Positions 7,939-15,967 of a stretch of 64,000 nt of DNA are shown piece by piece. The notes beneath the pieces were generated by a model. The model was not told where the DNA came from, ran no database searches, and was given only the letters and a program-made list of their open reading frames with translations. Source of the stretch: Pseudomonas asuensis (GTDB taxonomy: Bacteria > Pseudomonadota > Gammaproteobacteria > Pseudomonadales > Pseudomonadaceae). The stretch lies in contig NZ_BMNW01000004.1 in the NCBI RefSeq assembly GCF_014646755.1, positions 310,001 through 374,000 on the forward strand, given 5' to 3'. Made by a program: the position numbers and the translations under genes. Numbering within the stretch: position 1 is the first letter of the stretch; each line of letters starts with the position of its first letter.

Positions 7939-8843
7939 TGACTATGCGTATTACCCATGGCCTGCTCGCCGCGTGTCTGGCGGTTTCGCTCGCAGGCTGC
8001 TCCGACAAGAAGCCGCCTCGCCAGCCTAAACCGGCAGCGACCCAAACCACGGCGTATGTCGCCATGGCGCGTGGCAAGGTGGAGGTGCAAGGTGGCCTGC
8101 TGGAGCTTAAACCTCTACAGCCCGGCCGACTTACCCATCTGGCCGTGGCCGAGGGCGATACGGTCGAGCGTGGCGCAGAACTGGCTACTCTGGACGACCA
8201 GAGTGCCCGGACTGAGCTGAAGACCCATGAAGCCGAACTGGTCCAGGCAAAGGCGCGGCAAAAAGCGGCAGAGCAGCGCCTGCCGCCAGCACGCCAGCGC
8301 GCACAACAGCTTCAGAGGGCAGCTCGGCAGGGCGCGGTAGATCCACAACAGGCTACCGAAGCTCAGCAGCAGGTACAGCAGTTTGAGTCTGCACAGGCCA
8401 TCGCCAAGGCAGGAGTCGAGATTGCCCGCCAGCATGTCGCACTGGCCAAGAATCGTCTGGCCGAGCGCGTATTGCACGCGCCACAAGCCGGTACGGTAGT
8501 ACGCGTCAACGCCACCCTGGGCGCACTCGTCTCGCCAGAGGACGCCAAGCCACTGCTGGTCATCCTGCCGGAGCGCCCGCTGCAAATCCGCGCAGAACTC
8601 AATGAAAGCTTTGTCCATCGTGTGAAGCCGGGCATGACAGCCGATGTCGTGCTGGAAGCCGAGCCCGATCAGCCGCCCTTGAAAGCGCAGGTCACGCGCC
8701 TGGGCGATCTTTTTGGCAGCAGCCAACTGGATGACGGCAGCCAGGGACATCCCAATGTGCGAGTGGTCGATTGCCTGCTCGCGTTCGATCAGCCGCCGAC
8801 GCTTCGTATCGGCCAGAATGTACGGGTGAATTTCCATGAATAA
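7938..8843 (+). CDS. HlyD/DevB-type periplasmic adaptor lipoprotein
   Basis: The product has 301 residues. A lipoprotein signal with lipobox LAGC places Cys21 as the lipidated residue, anchoring it in the inner membrane. A biotinyl-lipoyl half (LKPLQPGRLTHLAVAEGDTV, about 55-75) and a long alpha-hairpin coiled coil (about 90-170, with many Gln and Ala) follow. The second lipoyl half (VLHAPQAGTVVRV) and a beta-barrel come next. This is the membrane-fusion-protein layout that links an inner-membrane exporter to an outer-membrane channel. With 4660-7938 it completes a tripartite ABC exporter. It overlaps the next gene by eight bases. Confidence 0.9.
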   Translation: MTMRITHGLLAACLAVSLAGCSDKKPPRQPKPAATQTTAYVAMARGKVEVQGGLLELKPLQPGRLTHLAVAEGDTVERGAELATLDDQSARTELKTHEAELVQAKARQKAAEQRLPPARQRAQQLQRAARQGAVDPQQATEAQQQVQQFESAQAIAKAGVEIARQHVALAKNRLAERVLHAPQAGTVVRVNATLGALVSPEDAKPLLVILPERPLQIRAELNESFVHRVKPGMTADVVLEAEPDQPPLKAQVTRLGDLFGSSQLDDGSQGHPNVRVVDCLLAFDQPPTLRIGQNVRVNFHE

Positions 8844-9585
8844 CGTTTCACACTCCGTGCTCGACGAGTCACTCAGGCCGTATACGCCTGTCGTTCGCGA
8901 GGTTTTGCCCAATCCTTCGCAGCCCTGGATGATCCAGTGCGACTTCGACGGCACTATCAGCCAGGTCGATGTGATCGACTCACTGCTCGAACGCTTTGGC
9001 CGCCCCGGCTGGCAGGCGCTGGAAGACGATTGGGAAGCCGGCAAGATTGGCTCTCGTGACTGCATGCAGGGCCAGGTCGCGCTGCTGGACATGTCGCAGG
9101 AGGAGTTTCACGCGCATCTCGACGGCATCGCTATTGATCCGGGCTTTCGTGCCTTTGTCGAGGCGGCCGGCGAGCGGGGCCTGTTGATTCAGGTCATCAG
9201 CGACGGGCTGGATTATGCGATTCGCTACATCCTCCGACGTCACGGCCTGGGCGGGCTGCCTGTGCAGGCCAATTACCTGACCCAGACCGGCGAGCGAAGC
9301 TGGGAGCTTGCATCCCCATTCGCCAGCCCGCACTGCCTTCGCGACAGCGGCACCTGTAAGTGCGAGCGGCTTGCCCTTCAGCACCAGCGCCAGCAACGCG
9401 TGTTATTCATCGGCGACAGCACCTCGGACTTCTGCGTCTCGGGCCGTGCCGACTTTGTTCTGGCCAAGTACAAGCTGATCGATCATTGCCGCCAGCGCGG
9501 CTATCCCTTCGCACCGATTTCCACTTTCAACGACGCCCTGTCCTGGCTGGACGAGCTCGTTCCTCAAGAGCAACCCTCTCGATGA
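8836..9585 (+). CDS. HAD-superfamily (MtnX/SerB-like, HAD-IB) phosphatase
   Basis: The product has 249 residues and no signal peptide. Motif I is QCDFDGTIS, with catalytic Asp residues near 36 and 38. The SDGLD segment near 118 supplies motif II. Motif IV is FIGDSTSDF near 194. A helical cap with a DMSQEEFHAHL segment lies between motifs I and II, as in MtnX and phosphoserine phosphatase relatives. It probably removes phosphate from a small metabolite. The substrate is not predictable. It overlaps the adaptor gene by eight bases and the hydrolase gene by four. It is therefore part of the export operon, not of a methionine-salvage cluster, since no mtn genes are nearby. That makes an MtnX role unlikely. 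Confidence 0.8.
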   Translation: MNNVSHSVLDESLRPYTPVVREVLPNPSQPWMIQCDFDGTISQVDVIDSLLERFGRPGWQALEDDWEAGKIGSRDCMQGQVALLDMSQEEFHAHLDGIAIDPGFRAFVEAAGERGLLIQVISDGLDYAIRYILRRHGLGGLPVQANYLTQTGERSWELASPFASPHCLRDSGTCKCERLALQHQRQQRVLFIGDSTSDFCVSGRADFVLAKYKLIDHCRQRGYPFAPISTFNDALSWLDELVPQEQPSR

Positions 9586-10436
9586 CTGAACATGAATTCT
9601 TCCTGGAGGGTGGCCGCACCGGCGTCCTTCTAATTCACGGCCTGACCGGCACGCCCAATGAGATGCGCCTGTTCGGCCGTGGGCTGAACAAGGCTGGCTT
9701 TACGGTCTATGGCGTTCAATTGGCCGGCCACTGCGGCACTGCCGATGATCTGGTTGAAACCCGTTGGCAGGACTGGTACGCCAGCGTTTGCGCGGCGGCA
9801 GATCGGTTACGCGAACAGGTCGACCACCTCTTTGTGGCGGGCCTGTCCATGGGTGCGCTCCTGGCGCTCAAGCTGGCGGCTGACCAGCCGGATCGGGTGA
9901 CCGGTGTGGCGGCATTAGCCACCATGTTTCGCCATGATGGCTGGAGCATGCCGTTCTACACGCGCTTCTGCTTCATCCTGCCGATCTGCAAGGCCTTGGG
10001 CATCGGCCGCAAGACGATGTTTATCGAGCAGCCGCCCTACGGCATCAAGGACGAAAAGCTGCGCGCCTATATCGTTGATCAAATGAACTCTGGCGATAGC
10101 GCCGCGGCAGGTCTGCCGGGCAACCCCTGGTGGGCCGTGGCGGAGATGTATGCCCTGGCCACACAGGTGCGCAAGCAGCTGAGCGATATCACTTCACATT
10201 GCCTCGTCATGCATGCGACCCAGGACGATATAGCCAGCCTCGACCATAACGCACGGCTTGTAGAGCGCTCGGTCAAGGGGCCGGTGACTACAGTCTGGCT
10301 GGAAGACAGTTATCACATGGTCACGGTCGACCGTGAGCGGCGCAAGGTGGCTTCCGAAACAGTTGCGTTCATCCAGAAAGCGCTGGCTGCAAAGCAACAG
10401 ACGGTAGCGCCTGTAGCGGACAGGGCCATGGCATGA
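9582..10436 (+). CDS. Alpha/beta hydrolase (Est30/carboxylesterase-like)
   Basis: I place the start at the ATG at 9582, which overlaps the previous stop (ATGA). This gives 284 residues beginning MTEHEFFLEGGRTGV. The oxyanion motif LLIHGLTGTP, a nucleophile elbow GLSMG with Ser near 89, an acid in HATQDDIASLD and a terminal His in SYHMVTVDRE form a complete catalytic triad. The family includes carboxylesterase Est30 and monoacylglycerol lipases, so the substrate may be an ester or lyso-lipid. There is no signal peptide, so it acts in the cytosol. It sits between the phosphatase and the SMR-like pair in the same coupled operon. An upstream in-frame extension to 9360 exists but lies inside the phosphatase gene. 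Confidence 0.83.
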   Translation: MTEHEFFLEGGRTGVLLIHGLTGTPNEMRLFGRGLNKAGFTVYGVQLAGHCGTADDLVETRWQDWYASVCAAADRLREQVDHLFVAGLSMGALLALKLAADQPDRVTGVAALATMFRHDGWSMPFYTRFCFILPICKALGIGRKTMFIEQPPYGIKDEKLRAYIVDQMNSGDSAAAGLPGNPWWAVAEMYALATQVRKQLSDITSHCLVMHATQDDIASLDHNARLVERSVKGPVTTVWLEDSYHMVTVDRERRKVASETVAFIQKALAAKQQTVAPVADRAMA

Positions 10437-10807
10437 CAGCCGATACCTTTCCAGGGCTCGTTATCGTGTTATGGATCGCCAATGTGGTGATTGATAGTGT
10501 CGGTCAGCTGGCGTTCAAAGCCGCTGCGACCGACTCGGCCGACAAGGATGGACTTGCTCACTGGATACAGATGAGCCGCCGTCCATGGCTGTGGCTTGGA
10601 ATCAGCTGCTACGTGATGGAATTTGTCGTGTGGCTGGCCTTCCTGTCGCTGGTACCGTTGTCCCAGGGTGTACTGCTGGGCTCGATCAACATCGTGGCCA
10701 TCATGCTCGCAGGGCGATTCTTCTTTGCAGAAAAACTCACGCCGTTACGGGTACTGGGCATCAGCCTCATTTCCATTGGCGTTGCCGTGGTGGGGATACA
10801 GGCATGA
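10433..10807 (+). CDS. SMR/EamA-like four-helix membrane protein, subunit 1
   Basis: This 124-residue protein has four hydrophobic segments (about 8-28, 47-68, 72-92 and 100-120). The sequence is of the small multidrug resistance/EamA half-transporter type, with a conserved FAEKLTPLRVLGISLISIGV end that matches SMR and ArnE/ArnF-like proteins. It overlaps both neighbours by four bases. It is immediately followed by a second protein of the same size and fold, so the two probably work as a heterodimer, as in ArnE/ArnF or MdtI/MdtJ. Whether it flips a lipid-linked sugar or exports an amine cannot be told from sequence. Confidence 0.75.
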   Translation: MTADTFPGLVIVLWIANVVIDSVGQLAFKAAATDSADKDGLAHWIQMSRRPWLWLGISCYVMEFVVWLAFLSLVPLSQGVLLGSINIVAIMLAGRFFFAEKLTPLRVLGISLISIGVAVVGIQA

Positions 10808-11187
10808 AGCGTTTCTACCTGATTGGTTTCCTGCTGCTCATGGCGTTCGACACCCTGGCGCAGCTGAGCTTCAAATACGCAGCCATGCATGCCGAACCCC
10901 TGTCGATGACCACAGAGTGGCTGTGGCGAGTATTCGGCCATCCATGGATCTACGGTGCGTTCGTAGGCTATATCGGCGCCTTTTTCTGCTGGATGACCCT
11001 GCTCAAGCACGTGCCGGTCGGCCCGGCATTTGCCGCGTCTCACCTGGAAATCGTCTCCGTGATGCTGCTGTCCGTATGGCTGTTCAACGAGCATCTGGGC
11101 TGGCCGCAACTGCTGGCTGCTGGCCTGATCATACTGGGTATCGTTTGTCTGGCCCTGGGCGAACATCGTGAAGCCACTTCCTCGTAA
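10804..11187 (+). CDS. SMR/EamA-like four-helix membrane protein, subunit 2
   Basis: The start is the ATG at 10804 within an ATGA overlap, giving 127 residues (MKRFYLIGFLLLMAFDTLAQ). Four membrane helices are visible. The residues AQLSFKYAA near the end of helix 1 parallel GQLAFKAAA in the partner, which supports paralogy between the two. The C-terminal half ends in HLGWPQLLAAGLIILGIVCLALG, typical of SMR/EamA proteins. It overlaps the start of the DegT-type gene by 20 bases. The role is taken as a paired flippase or exporter with the preceding gene. The substrate is unknown. Confidence 0.75.
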   Translation: MKRFYLIGFLLLMAFDTLAQLSFKYAAMHAEPLSMTTEWLWRVFGHPWIYGAFVGYIGAFFCWMTLLKHVPVGPAFAASHLEIVSVMLLSVWLFNEHLGWPQLLAAGLIILGIVCLALGEHREATSS

Positions 11188-12418
11188 GGCCTTCTTCGAT
11201 ACACCGCCCACGGCCGGCTTGCCCCTGCAGCTGCGTGACCTGCTCCCCGGCGGCGATAGCGACCTGAGCGCCGCCCTGGCGCGCTTTCTGGGCGTTGAGC
11301 AGGTACACCTTGAAAGTTCCGGTACAGCGGCGCTGGTCATTGCTCTCACAGCCTTGAAAAGGCTCTCGCCCATACGTACGACTGTCATCGTGCCGGCCTA
11401 TACCTGTCCGCTGGTAGCGCTGGCTGTAGCTCAGTGTGGACTTGAGCTGCAACTCTGCGACCTCAAGCCGGACAGCCTCGACCTTGATCCATCCATGCTC
11501 AAGGCTTTGTGCAACGAGCAGACCCTGGCCGTCGTTCCAACTCACCTATGCGGCCGGATCAGCGATATCGACCCAGCGCTCGAATGTGCTCGGGCGGTAG
11601 GGGCCTGGGTGATTGAAGATGCCGCCCAAGGTTTGGGTAGCCGTGTCGGTGGTCATAGCATCGGCACACGCAGCGACATTGCCTTTTTCAGCCTGGCGGT
11701 GGGCAAGGGGCTTACGATTTTTGAAGGCGGTGCGCTCATCGCCCGCGACGAGACGGTTCGTCAGGCATTGCGTCATGCCAGTCAGACGCTGGCGCAGCCA
11801 AAGCCTTGGCTTGAACTCAAGCGCAGTGTTGAGCTACTGGGCTATGCCGCTCTTTATCGACCTACAGGTCTGAGGCTCGCCTATGGCCTTCCGCTACGGC
11901 GGGCGCTGAAGAAAGGGGATTGGGTCGCTGCGGCCGATGAATATTTTTCCCTGCCTATTACATTGCATCAGGTCGGGTCCTGGCGGCAGGCCGTGGGTGT
12001 TCGCGCACTGAAGCGCCTGCCTGACTTCCTCGCACAACAGCGCGTACAGGCCGAACACAGGCTCAAGCGCCTGAGTACGCTTTCTGGGCTGGTTCCCCTT
12101 GAAGGTCATGAGGGCGAGGGGAGCTGGCCCGTTTTGTTAGTGCTCATGCCCAGCCGCAAGGCCCGTGACTCTGTACTGGAAGCACTCTGGGGGAACGGCT
12201 ATGGTCTGAGCATTCCCTTCGTGCATGCCCTGCCGGATTACCACTATCTGAATACGACGCTTACCTATAAGCCGCCTGTCGAATGTCAGGAAGCCCGCCG
12301 TCTGGCGGGTCGAATCCTGGCTATCAGTAATAGCCCCTGGTTAAGCGAGGCTGATTTCGATGTGGTCTATGCGGCAATTGAAGAGGCTTGTCACGCCGAG
12401 CGCATGACGCGCTCGTAA
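11168..12418 (+). CDS. DegT/DnrJ/EryC1-type PLP-dependent enzyme
   Basis: The product has 416 residues. It carries fold-type I PLP motifs: SSGTAAL (about 50-56) for phosphate binding, EDAAQGLGS with the ring-nitrogen Asp near 151, and FFSLAVGKGL with the Schiff-base Lys near 180. This is the sugar aminotransferase (DegT/ArnB-like) family, whose members transfer an amino group to nucleotide-linked keto-sugars. Some members lack the lysine and act differently, but here it is present. It is the last gene of the export operon. The two ArnE/F-like membrane proteins just upstream make an amino-sugar or lipid-linked role worth considering. Its 3' end overlaps the convergent arginase-like gene by 28 bases. 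Confidence 0.82.
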   Translation: MKPLPRKAFFDTPPTAGLPLQLRDLLPGGDSDLSAALARFLGVEQVHLESSGTAALVIALTALKRLSPIRTTVIVPAYTCPLVALAVAQCGLELQLCDLKPDSLDLDPSMLKALCNEQTLAVVPTHLCGRISDIDPALECARAVGAWVIEDAAQGLGSRVGGHSIGTRSDIAFFSLAVGKGLTIFEGGALIARDETVRQALRHASQTLAQPKPWLELKRSVELLGYAALYRPTGLRLAYGLPLRRALKKGDWVAAADEYFSLPITLHQVGSWRQAVGVRALKRLPDFLAQQRVQAEHRLKRLSTLSGLVPLEGHEGEGSWPVLLVLMPSRKARDSVLEALWGNGYGLSIPFVHALPDYHYLNTTLTYKPPVECQEARRLAGRILAISNSPWLSEADFDVVYAAIEEACHAERMTRS

Positions 12419-13290
12419 CCTTGCGCCGCATTCAGCCGATTGACCAGGCGCTGATTGAGCACATGCTGCTCCACCTGCCAGGATTGCAGGGTAAGGTCGG
12501 GGATGTCCAATGTCTGACCGTCTCCGGCGCTCAGCCAACGCTTCCAGGCACTGGGGTGCCGATAGACCGAAACATCACCGGTAATATCGCTGCCCAGGAG
12601 CTGCCCCTGCAAAGCCTCGATCGCCTGCATGACATGATGCTCAAGCATGACGCCCTGATCCCAGTTGGTGCGAACGACTGAAGGGCTAAAAACGTCCTTG
12701 TCGATGGACAGGTATGTCGGCTGCTGTTCGCGTATCAGCAGCTCACTCAAAGTGTCGGCCAGGGTATCGGCATCGGCAAAGTTGCGAAAGGCCGACTGCA
12801 CGCCTAGCCAACGCGCCCAGCCCGTATCCACCCCCAGGCTCCAGTAGCTCAGCTTGCCGCTGCGCAGTGGCGTCAGGTAATTCTCCCAGGCGTGGCCTCG
12901 ACCGATATCCGGTGAAGTAATACCCACGACATGGACATGGCTGACCTGCGGCAGAAGTGCCACGCGGCGCACCCATGAACCGCAATGGATGCCAAACAGG
13001 TAGCGCATGTTATCGGGATGGTTATCGAACACCACCACCCGAACGCCCCGCGTGCGGGCCGTCTGCCGGGCAATGAGCGGCCAGCTCAGGTGATGGAAGT
13101 CGCCGCTGCCCATCAGCACGGTGCCATGGTTAACCGGCAGGCGGCCCACCACATCACGGCCAAAGGCATCGAGAGTCGAGACGCGGCAGCCAAACCGCAC
13201 CCGTGCCTGCCAGTCACGCAGGTCCAGGCGCAGGGCGTTATCCACCGCACCGACAGAACCATCAAGATCCAGAATGATTGGCTGGTTCAC
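12391..13290 (-). CDS. Arginase-fold (ureohydrolase-like) protein with altered metal site
   Basis: I choose the GTG at 13290 because GGAG lies eight bases upstream and the protein then starts right before the first strand (NQPIILDLDG), giving 299 residues. Three ureohydrolase landmarks are recognisable: GSGDFHH near 61-67, DNHPD at 89-93 (canonical DAHxD) and SIDKDVFSP at 195-203 (canonical SxDxDxxDP). In the last, the Asp before Pro is Ser, and an Asn replaces Ala in the second. Most metal ligands remain, but guanidino-substrate chemistry cannot be assumed. It overlaps the upstream acyltransferase gene by 29 bases and is the last gene of the three-gene minus-strand operon. Confidence 0.75.
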   Translation of the reverse strand: MNQPIILDLDGSVGAVDNALRLDLRDWQARVRFGCRVSTLDAFGRDVVGRLPVNHGTVLMGSGDFHHLSWPLIARQTARTRGVRVVVFDNHPDNMRYLFGIHCGSWVRRVALLPQVSHVHVVGITSPDIGRGHAWENYLTPLRSGKLSYWSLGVDTGWARWLGVQSAFRNFADADTLADTLSELLIREQQPTYLSIDKDVFSPSVVRTNWDQGVMLEHHVMQAIEALQGQLLGSDITGDVSVYRHPSAWKRWLSAGDGQTLDIPDLTLQSWQVEQHVLNQRLVNRLNAAQGYERVMRSA

Positions 13291-14374
13291 GGCTGTCACT
13301 CCATTGGCGGTCACTTTCAAAGTACCGGGAAAAGCGTCGCGCCAGACCCCGCAACAAGGCGTTGCGCACATAGACGGCGTGACAGGTGAAGGTAAAGGAA
13401 GCACCCAGGTAAGATTTGATCTCCGGGTCTGTCCAGCCGGCCACGTAATGGGTCAGACCGTGGCTGAGGGCATAGTCCAGATTGATGAGCCAACTGATGA
13501 AGTACAGGTTAAACGACCGCGCCTCGGGATACTGCAGCCCGATGTACTTGTCGATCAGCTTGCCGTCATGCACGAAGCACACGTTATAACCGATCAGCCG
13601 GTCTTCATGGTGATACTCGAAAATCACTCCGCCGCTACTGTCATCCCGCAACATCTGTTCAAAAAAGCCGCGGGAGAGCCGGTCGAAATGAATCTCGCTC
13701 TGGTCGTACACATTCAGGTATAGCCGGTAATACTCGTCGATTAGCTCATCACGCTGGAACTGCGCATCGCCCGTCGGAACCTCACGGATCGTCAAGTCTT
13801 CACGCTTGCGCCATTTGCGGCGAATATCCTTACGGCGGCTCGATGAAAGACGGCCCAGGTATTCCTCCACCGATGCAAAATCGATGGGCACATACGCCAG
13901 CGCCTGACCTTCCACCAGGACGAAACCCTCTGCCTTGCAGGCAGCAAGAAGCTGCTCCGCATACCGATTGGCCGATTCATCGAGCAGGGGGGAGTGTTGG
14001 GGAATATCCTTGATGATCATCATCGAATAGCACCAACCCAACGTCTTACGCAGACGCTCAACCAGCGAGCGAGCTGACCAGGCCGATGGGAAGAGGGCAT
14101 ATTCGGAAACCGTCGTGCCGATGAAGGCTGTACGGATACGCAGCCATTTGGACCAATGGCGATAAAGGGGAAGTGATTCGATCCTGCGCTTGAGCGATCC
14201 GTCCACTGTAGTCAGCAGATCGAATTCCGCCTCGAAGCCCGGTGTGGCCTGGGGCAGGCGCAGCACCTGAAACCCATCGGGCGGATGGGCGCTGAACTGA
14301 TCGATCAGCGCCCCAGGCTCGAGCTGATTGCCGTACAGCGGCCCGGCGGTGCCGGGCCTTTGTTCGAGCCCCAC
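13262..14374 (-). CDS. FemAB/GNAT-like N-acyltransferase
   Basis: This is up to 370 residues, reading from a GTG at 14374. The C-terminal half has the GNAT/FemAB layout: a basic SSSRRKDIRRKWRKRE stretch near 180, a RLIGYNVCFVHDGKLIDKYIG strand region near 275, then LYFISWLINLDYALSHGL. These proteins transfer an acyl or aminoacyl group to an amine and resemble the 'peptidoglycan biosynthesis/recognition' FemAB-like group. The start is doubtful: a strong GC hairpin at 14340-14358 lies within the first ten codons, and no good ribosome-binding site precedes the GTG. Initiation at a later codon is possible. It sits between the aminotransferase and the arginase-like gene, both on the same strand. 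Confidence 0.72.
   Translation of the reverse strand: MGLEQRPGTAGPLYGNQLEPGALIDQFSAHPPDGFQVLRLPQATPGFEAEFDLLTTVDGSLKRRIESLPLYRHWSKWLRIRTAFIGTTVSEYALFPSAWSARSLVERLRKTLGWCYSMMIIKDIPQHSPLLDESANRYAEQLLAACKAEGFVLVEGQALAYVPIDFASVEEYLGRLSSSRRKDIRRKWRKREDLTIREVPTGDAQFQRDELIDEYYRLYLNVYDQSEIHFDRLSRGFFEQMLRDDSSGGVIFEYHHEDRLIGYNVCFVHDGKLIDKYIGLQYPEARSFNLYFISWLINLDYALSHGLTHYVAGWTDPEIKSYLGASFTFTCHAVYVRNALLRGLARRFSRYFESDRQWSDSREPANHSGS
14340..14358. repeat. Perfect 8-bp GC hairpin at the 5' end of the acyltransferase gene
   Basis: GGCCCGGC and GCCGGGCC flank a three-base loop. On the plus strand it is followed by TTTG. On the coding minus strand it follows the aminotransferase stop by about 20 bases, preceded by AAA. 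It may partly terminate or stall transcription between the two genes. Confidence 0.6.
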
Positions 14375-14378
14375 CGCG

Positions 14379-15749
14379 TCAGGCCTGCTTGGCGCGAGTG
14401 ATCAGCTGGTCAAGCAGTACCATCGCCTGATCGATCTCGGCGAAGGAGATTTCCAGCGACGGTGCAAACGTGATGACGTTCTTGTAGTAACCGCCCACGT
14501 CCAGCACCAGGCCGGTTTTCTTGCCCTGGTATTCGAGATCGCCAGCCAGGCCGATATCGACCATCTTGTCCAGCAGCTCGCGGTTCGGGGTAAAGCCGTC
14601 CTCGGTGCAAATCTCGGCGCGCAGGGCGAGACCCAGGCCGTCAACGTCACCGATTTCCTTGTGGCGCTTCTGCAGGTCCTTCAGACCCTCCAGGAAGTAC
14701 GCACCGCGATCCATCACATGCTTTTCGTAGTCCACTTCCGAGGTCATGCGCAGGGTTTCAAGGCCCAGTGCTGTACCTAGCGGGTTGGACGCAAAGGTGG
14801 AGTGAGTGGAGCCCGGCGGGAATACATCGGGGTTGATCAGCTCTTCACGGGCCCACACACCACCTAGCGGGTTCATGCCGTTAGTGAGCGCCTTGCCGAA
14901 GACGATGATGTCTGGCTTCACGCCAAAATGCTCAATCGACCACAGCTTGCCGGTACGGTAGAAGCCCATCTGGATCTCGTCGACCACCATCAAAATGCCG
15001 TGGTCGTCCAAGACCTTTTTCAGGCCGGTATAGTAGTTTTTCGGTGGAACGATATAGCCGCCGGTGCCCTGGATAGCCTCGACGTAGAAGGCCGCATATT
15101 CCGACTCCTTCGCCTTTGGGTCCCACACTGCATGGTATTCGTTCTCGAACTTACGGGCAAAGTCCTTCACCAGGTGCTCGCCGTACTCTTCGGCCGTCAT
15201 GCCTTTCGGGCGGCGGAAGGGATAAGGGAACGGTACGAAGTTGGCGCGCTCGCCAAAGTGACCATAACGGCGACGGTAGCGGTAGCTGGAGGTGATGCTC
15301 GATGCGCCCAGCGTACGGCCATGGTAGCCGCCTTCGAAGGCAAACATCAGGCTCTTGCCGCCGGTAGCGTTACGGACGATCTTGAGCGAATCTTCAACGG
15401 ACTGCGAACCGCCAACGTTGAAGTGCACACGGCCCGGCAGACCAAACTTGCGCTCGGCGTCCTGAGCGATGGTCTTGGCCAGCTCGATCTTGGTGGGGTG
15501 CAGATACTGGCTGGCAACCTGGGGCAGGACGTCCAGCTGCTTGCGCATTACGGCGTCAAGGCGCGGGTTCTTGTAGCCGAAGTTGACGGCCGAGTACCAC
15601 ATCTGCAGGTCGAGGTAAGGTGTGCCCTCGGCGTCATACATGTAGCTGCCTTCGCAGCCAGTAAAAATCTTGGGCGGATTAACGTAGTGGACGGTGTCGC
15701 CAAAAGAACAGTATTTGGCTTCGTCAGCCAGCAAGGCTTCGTTGTTCAT
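14379..15749 (-). CDS. Class III PLP-dependent aminotransferase (acetylornithine/omega-amino family)
   Basis: The product has 456 residues. Fold-type I class III motifs are clear: GGSQSVEDSLKI near 114, GGYHGRTLGAS near 141, VVDEIQMGFYRTG with the ring Asp near 257, and FGKALTNGMNPLGG with the PLP Lys near 286. These enzymes move an amino group from an omega-amine, diamine or basic amino acid to a keto acid. It is the first gene of the minus-strand trio that converges on the export operon. It would supply or consume an amine for the adjacent acyltransferase. The upstream region holds AACGTT-type palindromes shared with the second class III aminotransferase at 19026. The precise substrate is not predictable. 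Confidence 0.87.
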   Translation of the reverse strand: MNNEALLADEAKYCSFGDTVHYVNPPKIFTGCEGSYMYDAEGTPYLDLQMWYSAVNFGYKNPRLDAVMRKQLDVLPQVASQYLHPTKIELAKTIAQDAERKFGLPGRVHFNVGGSQSVEDSLKIVRNATGGKSLMFAFEGGYHGRTLGASSITSSYRYRRRYGHFGERANFVPFPYPFRRPKGMTAEEYGEHLVKDFARKFENEYHAVWDPKAKESEYAAFYVEAIQGTGGYIVPPKNYYTGLKKVLDDHGILMVVDEIQMGFYRTGKLWSIEHFGVKPDIIVFGKALTNGMNPLGGVWAREELINPDVFPPGSTHSTFASNPLGTALGLETLRMTSEVDYEKHVMDRGAYFLEGLKDLQKRHKEIGDVDGLGLALRAEICTEDGFTPNRELLDKMVDIGLAGDLEYQGKKTGLVLDVGGYYKNVITFAPSLEISFAEIDQAMVLLDQLITRAKQA

Positions 15750-15883
15750 GGATTGCTCCAGACTGCGATTGGGTGAGGATCACCGTGGTCTACAGCAGAC
15801 GCGCGATGACAACTGCCATGCATTGTGCAAAGGCAACCTTGCTGGCCTGTCGAGGGATTGTGTGCAAAGTGTGGAGATGAAAC

Positions 15884-15918
15884 AGAACGTTTCGCGAGAC
15901 GACAAACGTAACGTTTTC
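15884..15918. promoter_or_regulatory. Cluster of AACGTT-centred palindromic motifs
   Basis: Two AACGTT cores, at 15886-15891 and 15910-15915, are 24 bp apart, within CAGAACGTTTCG and GTAACGTTTTCAG. An AAACGT copy at 15904-15909 forms an inverted pair with ACGTTT at 15887-15892. The site lies between the divergent aminotransferase (start 15749) and acetyltransferase (start 15968). A similar motif precedes the gene at 19026. An operator role is inferred. Confidence 0.4.
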
Positions 15919-15967
15919 AGGCGTGAGCTGGCATCATCAAGGCCAGAACGAACGCAGGAGTGCTCCC

